From Nymphaea colorata (Eukaryota > Streptophyta > Magnoliopsida > Nymphaeales > Nymphaeaceae): a stretch of DNA of 38,463 bases. The notes under the pieces were generated by a model. It searched no databases, was not told the DNA's origin, and was given only the letters and a program-made list of their open reading frames with translations. Each line of letters starts with the position of its first letter. The stretch's first letter is position 1. Shown here one piece after another: positions 21,746-33,200 of the stretch. The stretch is taken from the NCBI RefSeq assembly GCF_008831285.2, contig NW_022204682.1:1-38463 (forward strand), in the 5' to 3' direction. Made by a program: the position numbers and the translations under genes.

Positions 21746-22914
21746 ATGATAACAAAACCTGACGGCGAGAAACAGTAGAAAGCTTCCTTCATGCTGGTCG
21801 ACAACTTCATAAGATCTATCCAAGCAATGTAAGGCATCCTCTACGCAGGAATTTCAGTCGAATGAAGCGCTATCTCGATGCCTATGGGCATTAGATAGTC
21901 AATTGCCTCTAAAGCAGAACCAGAATGCCATGCATCTACTTCGCCATGCAGCTCAACGATGAAAGCTATGCCCTAACCTACATCAAATAACTACTCAAAT
22001 ACTCACCAAACCTCCATTTTCGAGATTCATACGGCAATGGTTATCTGCATTATTCGTGTACCTGCCGTAAATACAACCTCTTCAAGTTCTTCTACAGGAG
22101 AAAAGTGAACATCCACCAGAAGAATGTATATGGACAATCAGTTCTCTTCACCATCTGCAAAAATAATAACGAACAAATCTTGCATTTTTTGACCAAACAG
22201 CCAATCCAAAGTACATTTTGATTATGCAGTCGACGTCAACGAAATTGATCAGTTCGGAAGGACACCCTTATTCTACGCAGCCGAACAAGGCATCTGGGAA
22301 TTTGCGAATTTTGCTGTAGATGGGAGCCTTAGTCAATATAGTAGACTTCGATGGTCACACTGCCTAATACTATGCGAAAAAAAATTCGAGATTTAATGTC
22401 GTAAAGCTAGTATAAGCCCCCAAAGAAGATTAAAAAATCTCTGAGCCTGAATAAGAGCTCATTACATACAACCTCACCTTCTTAGACGATGATTGCAATC
22501 CCAAAATACTATCAACTCTCTAGGCAGAGGAATTCATTAATGATCATGAATATTTAAGGAAAATGTTGAGAACCTTGAACTTGTCGACGAAACGGATGAG
22601 TAATAAGAGGACTGGAAAGATGATGCCCTAAAGGTGGTCAAGCTCTGCTTAAACAGGACGGAAGCGATTTTTCCAATAGCCGGTCGATGAGTAATACTAC
22701 GGCATCTCCGATTATTATGAGGTATCAAAACCCCATGGACTTTCTCACCATCACCAAGAAACTTACCTACAATGCCTACAAGGAAAAATCATAATTCGAA
22801 CGTGACGTCTTCCAGATCTACCAAAATTGTGCAGAATATAACGGGAAAGATCACGAAATCACCCACAAAGCCAAGGCCATCATCAATTTTTTCAAATCAA
22901 CCTGGAAATCCTGA
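21746..22914 (+). CDS. Ankyrin-repeat plus bromodomain protein (BDP1-like architecture)
   Basis: The N-terminal half holds ankyrin repeats: LLKYSPNLHFRDSYGNGYLH, then NEIDQFGRTPLFYAAEQG, then VNIVDFDGHTAEYYAKKN. A linker with acidic residues follows (ENVENLELVDETDE). The C-terminus is a bromodomain: ALKVVKLCLNRTEAI, PVDEEYYGISDYYEVSKPMD, SEFERDVFQIYQNCAEYN. The YN pair includes the Asn that contacts acetyl-lysine, and SEFERDV has TAA at a position that is typically Glu. It should read acetylated histones in the macronucleus. About five one-base frame changes are needed (near 21865, 22205, 22300, 22560 and 22690). The same domain order occurs in apicomplexan BDP1, so it may be an old alveolate protein. 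About 385 residues. Confidence 0.82.
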
Positions 22915-22983
22915 TTTTTTATAACTTTCATTCTAAGAAACATTGATATAAACATCATTTATTCTCTAGCACAATATCTTTAA

Positions 22984-23790
22984 TCAGCAAAAAGCTACAG
23001 GAGATATTTAGTTGGCATCAATTTAAATAAGCTCACTATTAGTTCTACGTAAATAAAGGTCTACATTTTTAGTCTTCGTTTGAAATGGGGACAATCCAAG
23101 ACCAAAGATTCATACTATCCACCCTATCCACACACATTCATATCGCATTCCTTATTCAATTTCAAGAAATATGGGTTGAGTTCAGCAATAGTCTTTCCCA
23201 GGTGCTTCTTATTCAATCCAAAGCAGGCTACCTTTATGAGAATTGCTTCCATTCCATAGTTAATCATCTCGCTTAGCAGCTATTTTTGCTATCTTTGCCA
23301 CAGAAAGGCTAAGGATGTCAATCCATGCCTCTTGCATCTACTTTAAAACTCGTGTACATGTTTTAAACTCTGAGCTTTTGGTATGTCGAAAAAATAGCTC
23401 CACTCGAAATCGCGTTAATTTCAGGGTGTTTTGCCTAGTTTATGCCAAAGGTACAAGGACGTCTACTACCAGCAAGTCTAGGTCTTCAACTTCGTCGCCC
23501 TCCTCAGCAGCATCATACTCAAGGGTCATTTTTTTAGGTTTTCCTATAATGGGTCTTCGATAAATTGGCCTTTCTAATGCTTCAGCAATCGAAAGGGTGG
23601 CGTTAGTGCCTACTGTCTGGTACATATAACTATCAGTCTCGTATCCTTCATGTCCTTCCTCTACTATTAAACCAAATTTACCACAGTTGTATAGGTTTCC
23701 CAAAGCAACGACCTCGTGTCCCTCGTCGATGCATCGGCATAGGTTATATATGGAATCTTTTCCTCCTGAAATTAATGCTAATACTTTCAT
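22984..23790 (-). CDS. DPH6: Diphthine-ammonia ligase (diphthamide synthesis, ATP-binding)
   Basis: The start is MKVLALISGGKDSIYNLCRC with the SGGKDS ATP-pyrophosphatase P-loop. DSYMYQTVGTNATLSIAEAL, RPIYRRPIIGKPK and EEGDEVEDLD follow. After frame changes near 23460, 23415 and 23340 come LAFLWQREQKELLSEMINYG, EAILIKVACFGLNKKHLGKT and NVCGEGGEYESLVLDCP, ending ISPVAFC at TGA. The enzyme amidates diphthine on elongation factor 2, the last step of diphthamide synthesis. In WQREQKELL and CGEGGEYES four of the Glu residues are TAG in the DNA and sit at conserved family positions, the best evidence here for the Glu code. Length (about 268) fits the single-domain form. The upstream in-frame ATG at 23844 is less likely. 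Confidence 0.88.
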
Positions 23791-23902
23791 GACAACAATC
23801 CAATTAATTATAAAATTTACCTTCTTTGTAAATGAATAATCCAAGCAAAGTTCATAAATAAATGGATTGATTGAATGGATTCATATATTTTATCATGCTT
23901 TT

Positions 23903-24193
23903 TCAATTTGGTGTGAGGGTGAGTTTAATAGGGCAGTATGGCTGGAGTTATAAGTCGTAGATATGCAAATCTGAAGTAATCTAAACTCCTTTGTAAGAGA
24001 TAGAGTATTTACTTAGTTCCTTGTATTCAGTCTTTTTGCTAATATGGTCAAGTATAGCTTTAATCTTTTATGTTATGTGACACTTAGTCTCGATAAATTT
24101 ATTCTTATCCTTGATCTCAAGGCTCAAGCTAACGATGGCTTTACTTTCCTTCTCCTCTGATGGCTTCTTCTTTGAGATTGGTTCTTAGTCCAT
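23903..24193 (-). CDS. Small protein, possible ubiquitin-like fold
   Basis: A clean frame of 96 residues: MDEEPISKKKPSEEKESKA, then VSLSLEIKDKNKFIE, a helix-like ITEKIKAILDHISKK, and YSISYKGVEITSDLHIYDLE before LTLTPN and TGA. The order strand-strand-helix-strand with a 'YKGxxI' turn recalls ubiquitin-like or SUMO-like beta-grasp proteins. There is no C-terminal GG, so conjugation is unlikely unless processed. The assignment rests on pattern only. It lies between DPH6 (112 bases away) and the giant gene (92 bases away), all on the same strand. Confidence 0.6.
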
Positions 24194-24285
24194 CCTAAAT
24201 ATCTTTGAAATAAGTATGTAAAAGTGGTGGATTATTGTACTATTTAAGATATTAATGATAAGTGAGATCAATATTGTTATGGGAA

Positions 24286-27200
24286 TCAAAATGGTAAGAC
24301 TACATCTCCTTTCTTGCATCCTTGAAGGATCTGGTCCATGGGGGTGCCCTCAGGATATTACTCTTCGATAAACTCATATTCGTATTCTGTTTATTCATTG
24401 TCTTGTTATGATTAGTTGATTTGCTCAATGCGGATCTAGCTCTTCTCGTCGATCATTTGCAATTTCTCGTACTGTTAGTTATCCTCATATTTATCCTGCC
24501 TTTCGCCGAAGATAAATTCTCTCACCTTCTTCCTCTCCATCTTGGACATACGCTAGCTACTGGCGACAGACTTATGCGATTTTTCTTTGTCATTAGCAAG
24601 GTTGGTGATTATTTATCCGTATTATTTCGATATTAATGATCCTCTATTCGGCCTCAGTTCAAGAGACTTCATTTTCTACTTTGTGCTGGTTGATATGCTC
24701 ATCTACCTAATCATATTTGCCAGTGCTTCTCCAGTCTAAACCTTAATTGCTGCTAGGAATTCATTTCTAGGCCTAACAGAGTCAGCCAATTTCTTCTCCT
24801 TCTCATCGTACTCTTTCGTCCATTGCAAATACTCAAACGTATAGTTGATTCTGAACATTTCGCTTCGAACGAAGGGCTTCCAAGTATATTCATGATGGTA
24901 ATTATAGGCCCTAAAGTAGAAGTAAATCAAGTTCACCATCACACCTTCAATCATCAGACCGCAAATGAATTATCCGATTAACACTTTCATCGATGTTGTG
25001 AGGCGAGTAGCCATGAAGACAAAGATAAGAAGGATGATCTCAATGAGGCAAAGCACGATGAGATTGTGGATGTATATTTAGTTATTGTATTCTCTATTTT
25101 TGATGCGGAAGAACGGCTTGCGAACTGCAAAGTAAATCAGGTATGCAAGATTGGCCAGGATTAGGAGGATGATTTGAATCACAGGGTTTTCAAATGACAT
25201 TGCTAAGAAAATTGCAGTCAATAGCTTATGCAGATAGTTGATGATAGGTTGGGAGATTTACATCGGGCCTACTTTTGTTTCGATGGGATATGGGAATATC
25301 GGGAGCTCATTAATCATAGGCTCACGAGCATTAGAAAGATCCACTTCATTCTTTTCATGAGTAAAGCAATTATTTTTGTTTTCAATCAGGACTGTTTATT
25401 GTAGCAGGATGAAGTTGTAAGCCTTTTGCAGCATTAGGTAGACCATTGGGTGCTGTTTGATAACTTTCCTCAGTTTATAAGCCCAGTAAATCACAGGGAT
25501 CATGCAAGCTGCCATGAAAACGTAGCTGCTGAAGATCGAAAATCCTTGGATAGCGTCCATGGTGAAATATGAATACAACCGCATGTTAAAGGTTCCAAAC
25601 AAGAACACAGGCAAAAAGAAGAAGGACGTTATAGAATGTAAATGCTTTTTCCAGAAGGTTTACCTTATGAACTCTTTGCACCACTTCTTCAGCTATTTGC
25701 TTGGGCATTTTTTGCTCAAAATTAAGATCAGCAACAAGACACTACCAAGCATGATAAGGACAGAATAAAGATGGCCCATCACTCTCAAGAAGGAACTGTC
25801 TTGCATGACGGAGTAAATATTGTTATTTATTATCTCTGGGTCATATTTGGCCTGCTTGTAAAATGATTTAAACAAATTAGGCAAGAATGTCAAGGCTGAA
25901 GCAAAAAGATTGTGGATAGAGTATAGAAGATCGGGAGGATAGTTGCAGTTGATGAAAATTAGAGCCATGAGGAGCTGCATGAAGTCATAGATGGGCATCC
26001 AGATAGAAGAGTGCTTGCTGAAGGTGAAGATCAGTATGATGAATGAAATCATTGCTAAGGCAAGCAAAAATTGGTATATTCCTTAGTGATAATCTGAAGC
26101 ACTATAGATAATTGATGTATCGACATTGACCGATGACCGAGTTGTTGCTGGAATCTGTCCATTCTATCCAATAATCGCAGAGGGATTAGTGATTTGAACC
26201 TAGATCTGAGAGTCTGAGCCTGGATTGTAATCATTCATAACAAATGAGTAAAGTCCGTTACCATGGTCGATGATGGTATAGTTTAGGTTTTAGTAAGTGC
26301 TAGCAAGGAGACGTTTTGTTGTTTTTTGCTGGAGATTAAGGACGCTTTTGATCTGTTAGGTGATATTCACTTTTTAACTGAATTGGATCTGGACAGTATA
26401 TTGAGATTTCGACGCGAATTGAGTGGTGGAGAAGGTGAGCGGCTTCTGAGCACAACTTATGACCGTGCAACTTACACAAGTTTGAGTACCGTTGACTAAG
26501 GTTGGCCCTGTATTGGAAGGACAAGTTGAAACACAAATACCATTCGAACGGTAAAGTCCATTTGCACAAGTTAAACAGTTTTAAGAAGTAACAACGCAGG
26601 TCTTGCAAGTGCTACTACAAGGCTGACATGTAGTTATGTTTAGATAAGAACCATCTGGACATCGAGCGACGCACCTGTTGTTCCATAGAACCTATTACGT
26701 AAAGACAGAACATATAACACATGTTATTGCTCCACACAGATATATTGGTGTTGCATAGTGTGCATACTGCCCCAGTTCTGCATGATATGCATCCTCTCAT
26801 GCAAGAATCACAAGTTTGAGCTGCAATGTTCACATAAAAACCGCTTGGGCAGGTCTGCACGCAAGATTTAGTTGAATTCAGGGCATAGTATCCTTGAGTA
26901 CATTGGAATGCTGATCCACAGACTCGGTTGGGATTTGCATATGTAATCGTTGGGAATGTAGGACAGCTTTAGACACAAGCACCAGAGTAGAGATAATGAT
27001 CTGCAATACATGTCAGGCATAGTTGAGGGTATGCGCAGGAGGCACATTCTTATGGACATTTATAGCAAAGATGGTCAGTAATATTCGGGTAGTAAGGGTC
27101 TGGACAGATATTCACACATACTTGAGCGACAGGATATCCATAGAGGTCACGTTGTTGACATCGGACACTAATTAACGCAATAGTTTGTATCGTTGAAACC

Positions 27201-30200
27201 CCAGGTGTTGTATTGGAGGACTGTTTCGGAACTGTTGGGGCAGCGGGTGACACACCGCTGGTTTTACTCAGAAGCATAGGTACCTTCAGGACACACTCCG
27301 ACGCACGTGTTGTTTATGGTTTAGCCAAAGAGATTCTGACCGACTGGACATTTCTGTACGCACCTCCAAGTGGAGTTGTCAGCGAAGTAAGGAGTTGGAC
27401 ATTGCTGAACACACAAGTTGGGAATAGCATAGGCATACCATCCGACTGGACAGTACCTTACGCAATAGCGAGTTGTTATATCTCCGTACGAGCCATCGGG
27501 GCACATGACGACGCAGACTCTTGAGACGTTTTCTGCGTATCCACCGTTCGAAACGTTGCTGCATATGGCTAGACACGTCTGAGTGATATTGTCGGCATAG
27601 GTCATCGGCTGGCTTGGGCATTGAATCACACATCTGCGAGTAGAGTTGTCTCCGTATGTCAAATTGGCGGGACATCGGTCTACGCATCGGTTTGTGGAGT
27701 TGTCGGCGTAGTTAGTTACGTTAAAAGACATTCTCTCAGGCACCGCCTCGTGATATTTTAGGCGTAGAAGCCATTCGGACAGCCAGGAAGACAGACCTGT
27801 GTGTTGGGATCTGCGAATAGACTTGGGAATGCAGGACAAACAGATACACAGGAGTGCGTGGTGGGGTCTCCGTATGTTTCAGGGAACCTCGGACACACCT
27901 TTACGCATATCCTTGTCGAATTATCAGCAAAGGCTCCGTGCGAGCAATCTAAATAACTGAATGCATACTGATTGAAGGAACGCATGTCTGGGTGTAGTTG
28001 TCAGCGTAAAGAGCAGGATTTGAGGGGCACGTGAGGACCAGAGACGAGTGGTATAATCGCCAAAAGTAGTCTGATCTGCTGGACATCTTGTCACGCATCT
28101 GAGCGTCTTCAGGTCTCCGTACATCGGAGGATCTGCTATCGGACACTGATCGACGCATCTCCTGGTTGTGTTGTCTGCGAAGGTTAGGGGATAGCGTGGA
28201 CAGTAAAAGACGCAACGGCCAGTGGAGTTGTCTGAGTAGTAGTCAGGATTGCTAGGACACTGCTCAACACATGTGCGGGTTGAGTTATCAGAAAAACTTC
28301 CAGAATAGGTGGGTGATGGCTTTAGGCAAAAATGAACACACACTCGGCTGTAGGGCTCGCCATAGAAGTCGGGGTAGAAGGGACATACAGGAACGCACCT
28401 CATCGTAGAGTTGTCAGAATATGTATAATAGCTGCTTGTGGTCGAGGTATTTACGATGGGACATTGGACAACGCATTTCCAGGTGGTGTTGTCTGCGTAA
28501 GTATTATTGGCCATCGGGCACACTTGCACGCAGAGTCTTGTGTAGTTGTCCGCAAAATAATTAACCGGACAACCTGAAGTTCCATCAAGCTGGTAGTCGA
28601 CACACTCTTGAGTTAGGGGATTGCCGAAGCTGTTGTTTTAGGCGGGACACAACGGAACACAGCGAAGGTCGTCAGGATTTCCATACTGAATAGGATCGAC
28701 GCTGCATTTCGCTAAGCACAAATGAGTCAAGTTGTCCGCAAATTACTTCCAAGGACACTATTGGACGCATCTCCTCGAGGTATTCTGTCCGAAGTAGCCG
28801 AGAGGACAGGTTGAAACGCACCTTCTGGTTGTTGGGTCTGCGAATGTTCTGTTTGGACAATGGAAGACGCACTTTCTTGTGATGTTGTCACCGTAGTAGT
28901 CGGGGTCTGAAGGACAAACAGGCACACATATGTGGGAGATGTTATCGGCGAAGGTGTAGGGCTTTGTTGGGCAGCTCGCAACGCATGCCCAAGTCGAGTT
29001 GTCTCCGAAGGTCTCAGGACTGGTAATACATACGGGGAGACAAGTTCTTGTGTTATTATCTGACCAAGTATCAGCTGGGCATTCTGCGACACAAACTCTG
29101 TAAGTGGTGGAGCCATTTGTGATATTTGCAGCGAATAAGGCAGGGATTGATGGGCAAACAGGAACGCAATATCTAGTAGAATTATCAGCATAAGTAAGTG
29201 GAGAAATGGGGCAAATACTAACACATTCTCTTTTTGATAGTTCTGCGAAGAAGCCTTGGCTTATGGGACATAGCTTAACACATCTTTTTGTTGAGCTATC
29301 TTTGAAAGTTTTATATATGGCTAAGCAATCGTACATGCATAAGTTATTACTATCTTCAGAATAAGTCTGCTGTCCGTTATATAGAGGACATACTTAGACA
29401 CAACTGAGTGTTTTATTATCTCCGTAAGTATAGCGAGGACAATCAGCGATGCAATATTTAGTCTTTGGGTCTGCGTATCCTGTAAGGCAAGTTGATAAGC
29501 ATTGATGTGTGCTATTTTCGTTGTAGGTTACATTTGGGCAAATATCAACGCATCTTCGAGTTGAATCGTCAGCATAAGTATTAATAATACCTCTTGGGCA
29601 ATAATAAACACATGATCTTGTGGAGTTGTCTGCATACATAGATGGTGTGCTTGGACAACGATAAACACATTGCCATGTATGATTAGAAGCATAGTAATTG
29701 GGATCAGTAGGACAGGTCCTAACGCATTGATTTGTGGTATTATCAGCGAAGGTTTGGAAAGGAATAGTTGAACAAATTGCAATACAGTATCTTGTATAGT
29801 TATCAGCAAACGAATTCGCTGGACAGTTTTTAACACTTACACATATTTGAGTAGTATTTTCAGCGAATAGAGCTGGAACAGAAGGGCATAATGTTACACA
29901 TCTCCTCGAAACATAGTCTGCGTAATACTTCACTGGGGTAGCTTGACAAGTGTAGACGCAAGTTTTTGTTATGGGGTCGCCAAATAAGTTAGGGCTTGTC
30001 GGGCAACGAGCTACACAAACCTTTGTAGTGTTGAATCCAAAGAAGCCTGAAGGACAGCTTGTCGATACCACACAAAGCCGAGTTGAATCATCAGCGTACA
30101 GAGTCGTATTGAGACAGACACTAACACACACTCTCGTATTCAGGTCTCCATAACTCAAGGTCGAGAGTGAGCAATTAGAAACGCACCTCTGAGTGACTAT

Positions 30201-33200
30201 GTCAGCGAAGTAGCCTGGAGGACATTTGCTCACGCAAGTATTGGTCACTGGGTCAGCGAACTGGGTGATGTTGGAGCACCTCTTCATGCACTTCCAGTTG
30301 AGCTTGTCCCCGTAGGTACTTTTGTTCTGGGGACAAGTCTGCACACACTTTCTCGTGAATTCGTCGGCATAGGAGAAATAGATGAAGTGTGGGTGCATTC
30401 CGTGACGCACATGTTGTTGTAGGGATCAGCGTAATAGTTGTCAGCCAGGGTGCATGTGGAGAAGCAGGTGTTGTTTGTTGTGGATCCGTAGAGACCGTCT
30501 GGACACTTGGTGACACAGGTATTATTGGTCAGCAGTGCAAATGTTCCGTTTGGACAGAACTTAACGCAATTTCCGTTGACAGTCTGGCCACTCGGCATGT
30601 AAGCATACTGGTAACTGGGTAGTGCACTTAGCAACACACTCCTGTCGAGCCTGGTCCACGTAAGGGAAGCTGGGAGACGTGCAGACTATCTTGCAGGTTG
30701 AGCTTGAGTTGTCGGCAATATAGGGATAAGGACAGCTGTACACACATGTCCGAATAGGATTAGTTGTATCTCCGTTGTCGAATTTATACATTTTCGGAGA
30801 GTTGATGCAGTTGTAGGCGCAGGTTTGGGTGAAGGGTTCAGCGTAAGTTGAGGAGGAACAGACACTGACGCACGCAGGGATTGCTAGGGTAGCGTCTCCG
30901 AAGTATCCAACTCAGGGTCGCATCTTCTGACGCACATTCGAGTGAGGTTGTCAGCATACATGCCATTCGGACAGCTTGGAACGCAAGTCCTTTGGGTGAC
31001 ATAACCAAAGTAGTTGAGAGAGCAGACTGCGAGGCAGTTGCCAGTTTCATCGTCAGCGAATGTGATGGGAGAAGCAGAACAAGCAGAAACGCATGACATT
31101 TTTACAAAGTCCCTGTATTGGTTCAAGGGCAGTCGGTATCGCATCGTCTGTCAGTTCCCTCAACCACTTGGAAGTAGGCCTAGGGATAGGTTGGACACAC
31201 CAAGACGCATTTGAACGTAGTCGGGTCTTTGTAGTAAGGACTGTCGCATTCGGTGACGCACCAGTTCGTTGTGTCGTATGCGTATTTGGGAGTGCAGTTG
31301 GAAACGCAATACTGGGAGTCTTCATCAGCGTAGGTGTGATTGTTGCAGGTGTACTCGCACACTCTTGTGTTATTGTCCCTGAATGTGCCAGTAGGACAAT
31401 CAACAACGCAGACTCTACCAGCAATATACTTGAACTAAGTGCTCACCAAGCAGTTCTCAACGCAGGTGAAGGTTCTGTTTTACCCAAACAGGTAAGGACT
31501 GATAGGACAAACACTCACACACAGGCGAGTCGAGTTGTCAGCATAGTAGTCTTGTGTGCATGCTCGCTTGCACATTCCCAAGAAAGGATCCATGAAGTAG
31601 CCAGGCTCACAGCTCGAAACGCATACCCGGGTCACGTTGTTCTTAATCAAGTTGATACTTGTGGTGTTCGTGCAGGATGTGGAACACAGTCTCGTGACGG
31701 GGTCGGCGTAGTAATAAACTGACCCCATAATTGGACACATGAAGACGCAAGTATAGGTGTTTGGATCACCGAAGCTACCCAAGCACTTGGAAACGCAAGT
31801 AATGGTGACATTGTCCGCGAAGTAATCGGTTGGACAGTTGGAAGGAGTAACACACTTGAGGGTGTTTGGGTTTCCATAATAACCTAAAGGACAGGTTTCC
31901 ACACAGTTCTTTCCATATATCCATTGACCGTCGGAGCAATTTTGAACGCATAGACCTACATTGCTGTCTGCGTAATAGTTTGAAGCACAGTTGGCATCTG
32001 TCACACACTTGGGTTCGCTAAGAGAGGGGTCTCCATACAAGGTTTTGTTGTCTGAGGTTGCAAGAGGACAGGAAGAAAGGCACTGGTATGTATCAGGATT
32101 AAAGAAGGTTCCATTGGGACAAACACTTACGCATGTCTTCAAAGCCTCGTATTTTCGATAGGAGTTGGGACAAGTGCTTTCACAGGTCTTGGTAGGGTCG
32201 TAAGCGTAGAATTGAGAAGGGAAGGTTGGACATTTAGTGACGCATTTCATGGTTGTATTGTCAGCATACTGTTTCATAGGTGAAAAGCTGCAAGTGGGCT
32301 GGCAGCTGCGGCTATTTTGAGGATCTCTAAAATAATTTGCAGTCATGCACACTCCGTAACACATTCCCTGATCGGAGTAAGATCCTTCTTGAAGTAATTC
32401 ATCTGGACACTGCTTGATGCAGACTCTTGTCTTATTCCACTTAAAGCCCGATTGAACACCATTGGGAAGCAGCATGAGGCGAGACATAGTCTTGTTGTAT
32501 TTTCACCCCAGTAATCTGGATTGGAAGCAGTTGTATTAGTGGCGTTTCTTGCAGCAGGACAAGTAGTGACGCACATGGTGGTGGTATTATCAGCATAGTA
32601 TAAAGTTCCATTGACCGTTGGACACAGCAATGGAGAGTTAACGCATGTATTTTTAATAGTTTCTCCCCACGTTCCAAACGAGCATACAGCCACACAGTAT
32701 CTGTAGGGTAGCGGTTGTGCAAAGGATCCAGCTGGACAGCTGTAGACACATGACAAAGTCTTGTTATCTCCGAAGGTAGAGTTGCTAGATGGGCAAACAG
32801 TTACACAGTTCTGAGTCAACCGATCAGCAAACTGCAGCGTACCGTTTAATAAAGGTGGGCAAACATTCACACACAGTCCAAAGCCTTGAGAAAGGTCATT
32901 AAAGGTATAGGTGGGACACTTTGTCACACACGTATGAGTGATGTTGTCACCGTACATTTGAGCGTTTCCCATGTAAGTGTTGGGGGAGGACAAGGGTTCC
33001 AGCATTTCCTCTTGTAGACTGTGGTTTAGGCCCAAGTATTCGTTGGACAATAGATGGCTTCGACGCAAGTGAAGGTGATGTTCTCTCCAAAAGTTGAAAT
33101 CGGAGTCGCAGAACAGATTTAGACGCACATATTGGTCTGGGGATCAGCAAATGATCCATCAAAGACTGAGTTATTGGGATATGTGCAGTTGGTTTGACAG

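Noticed and set aside
27213-31722. Long plus-strand ORFs opposite the giant gene (103, 77 and 209 codons)
   Set aside because: They are antisense reflections of the Cys-rich repeats and show no independent protein features.
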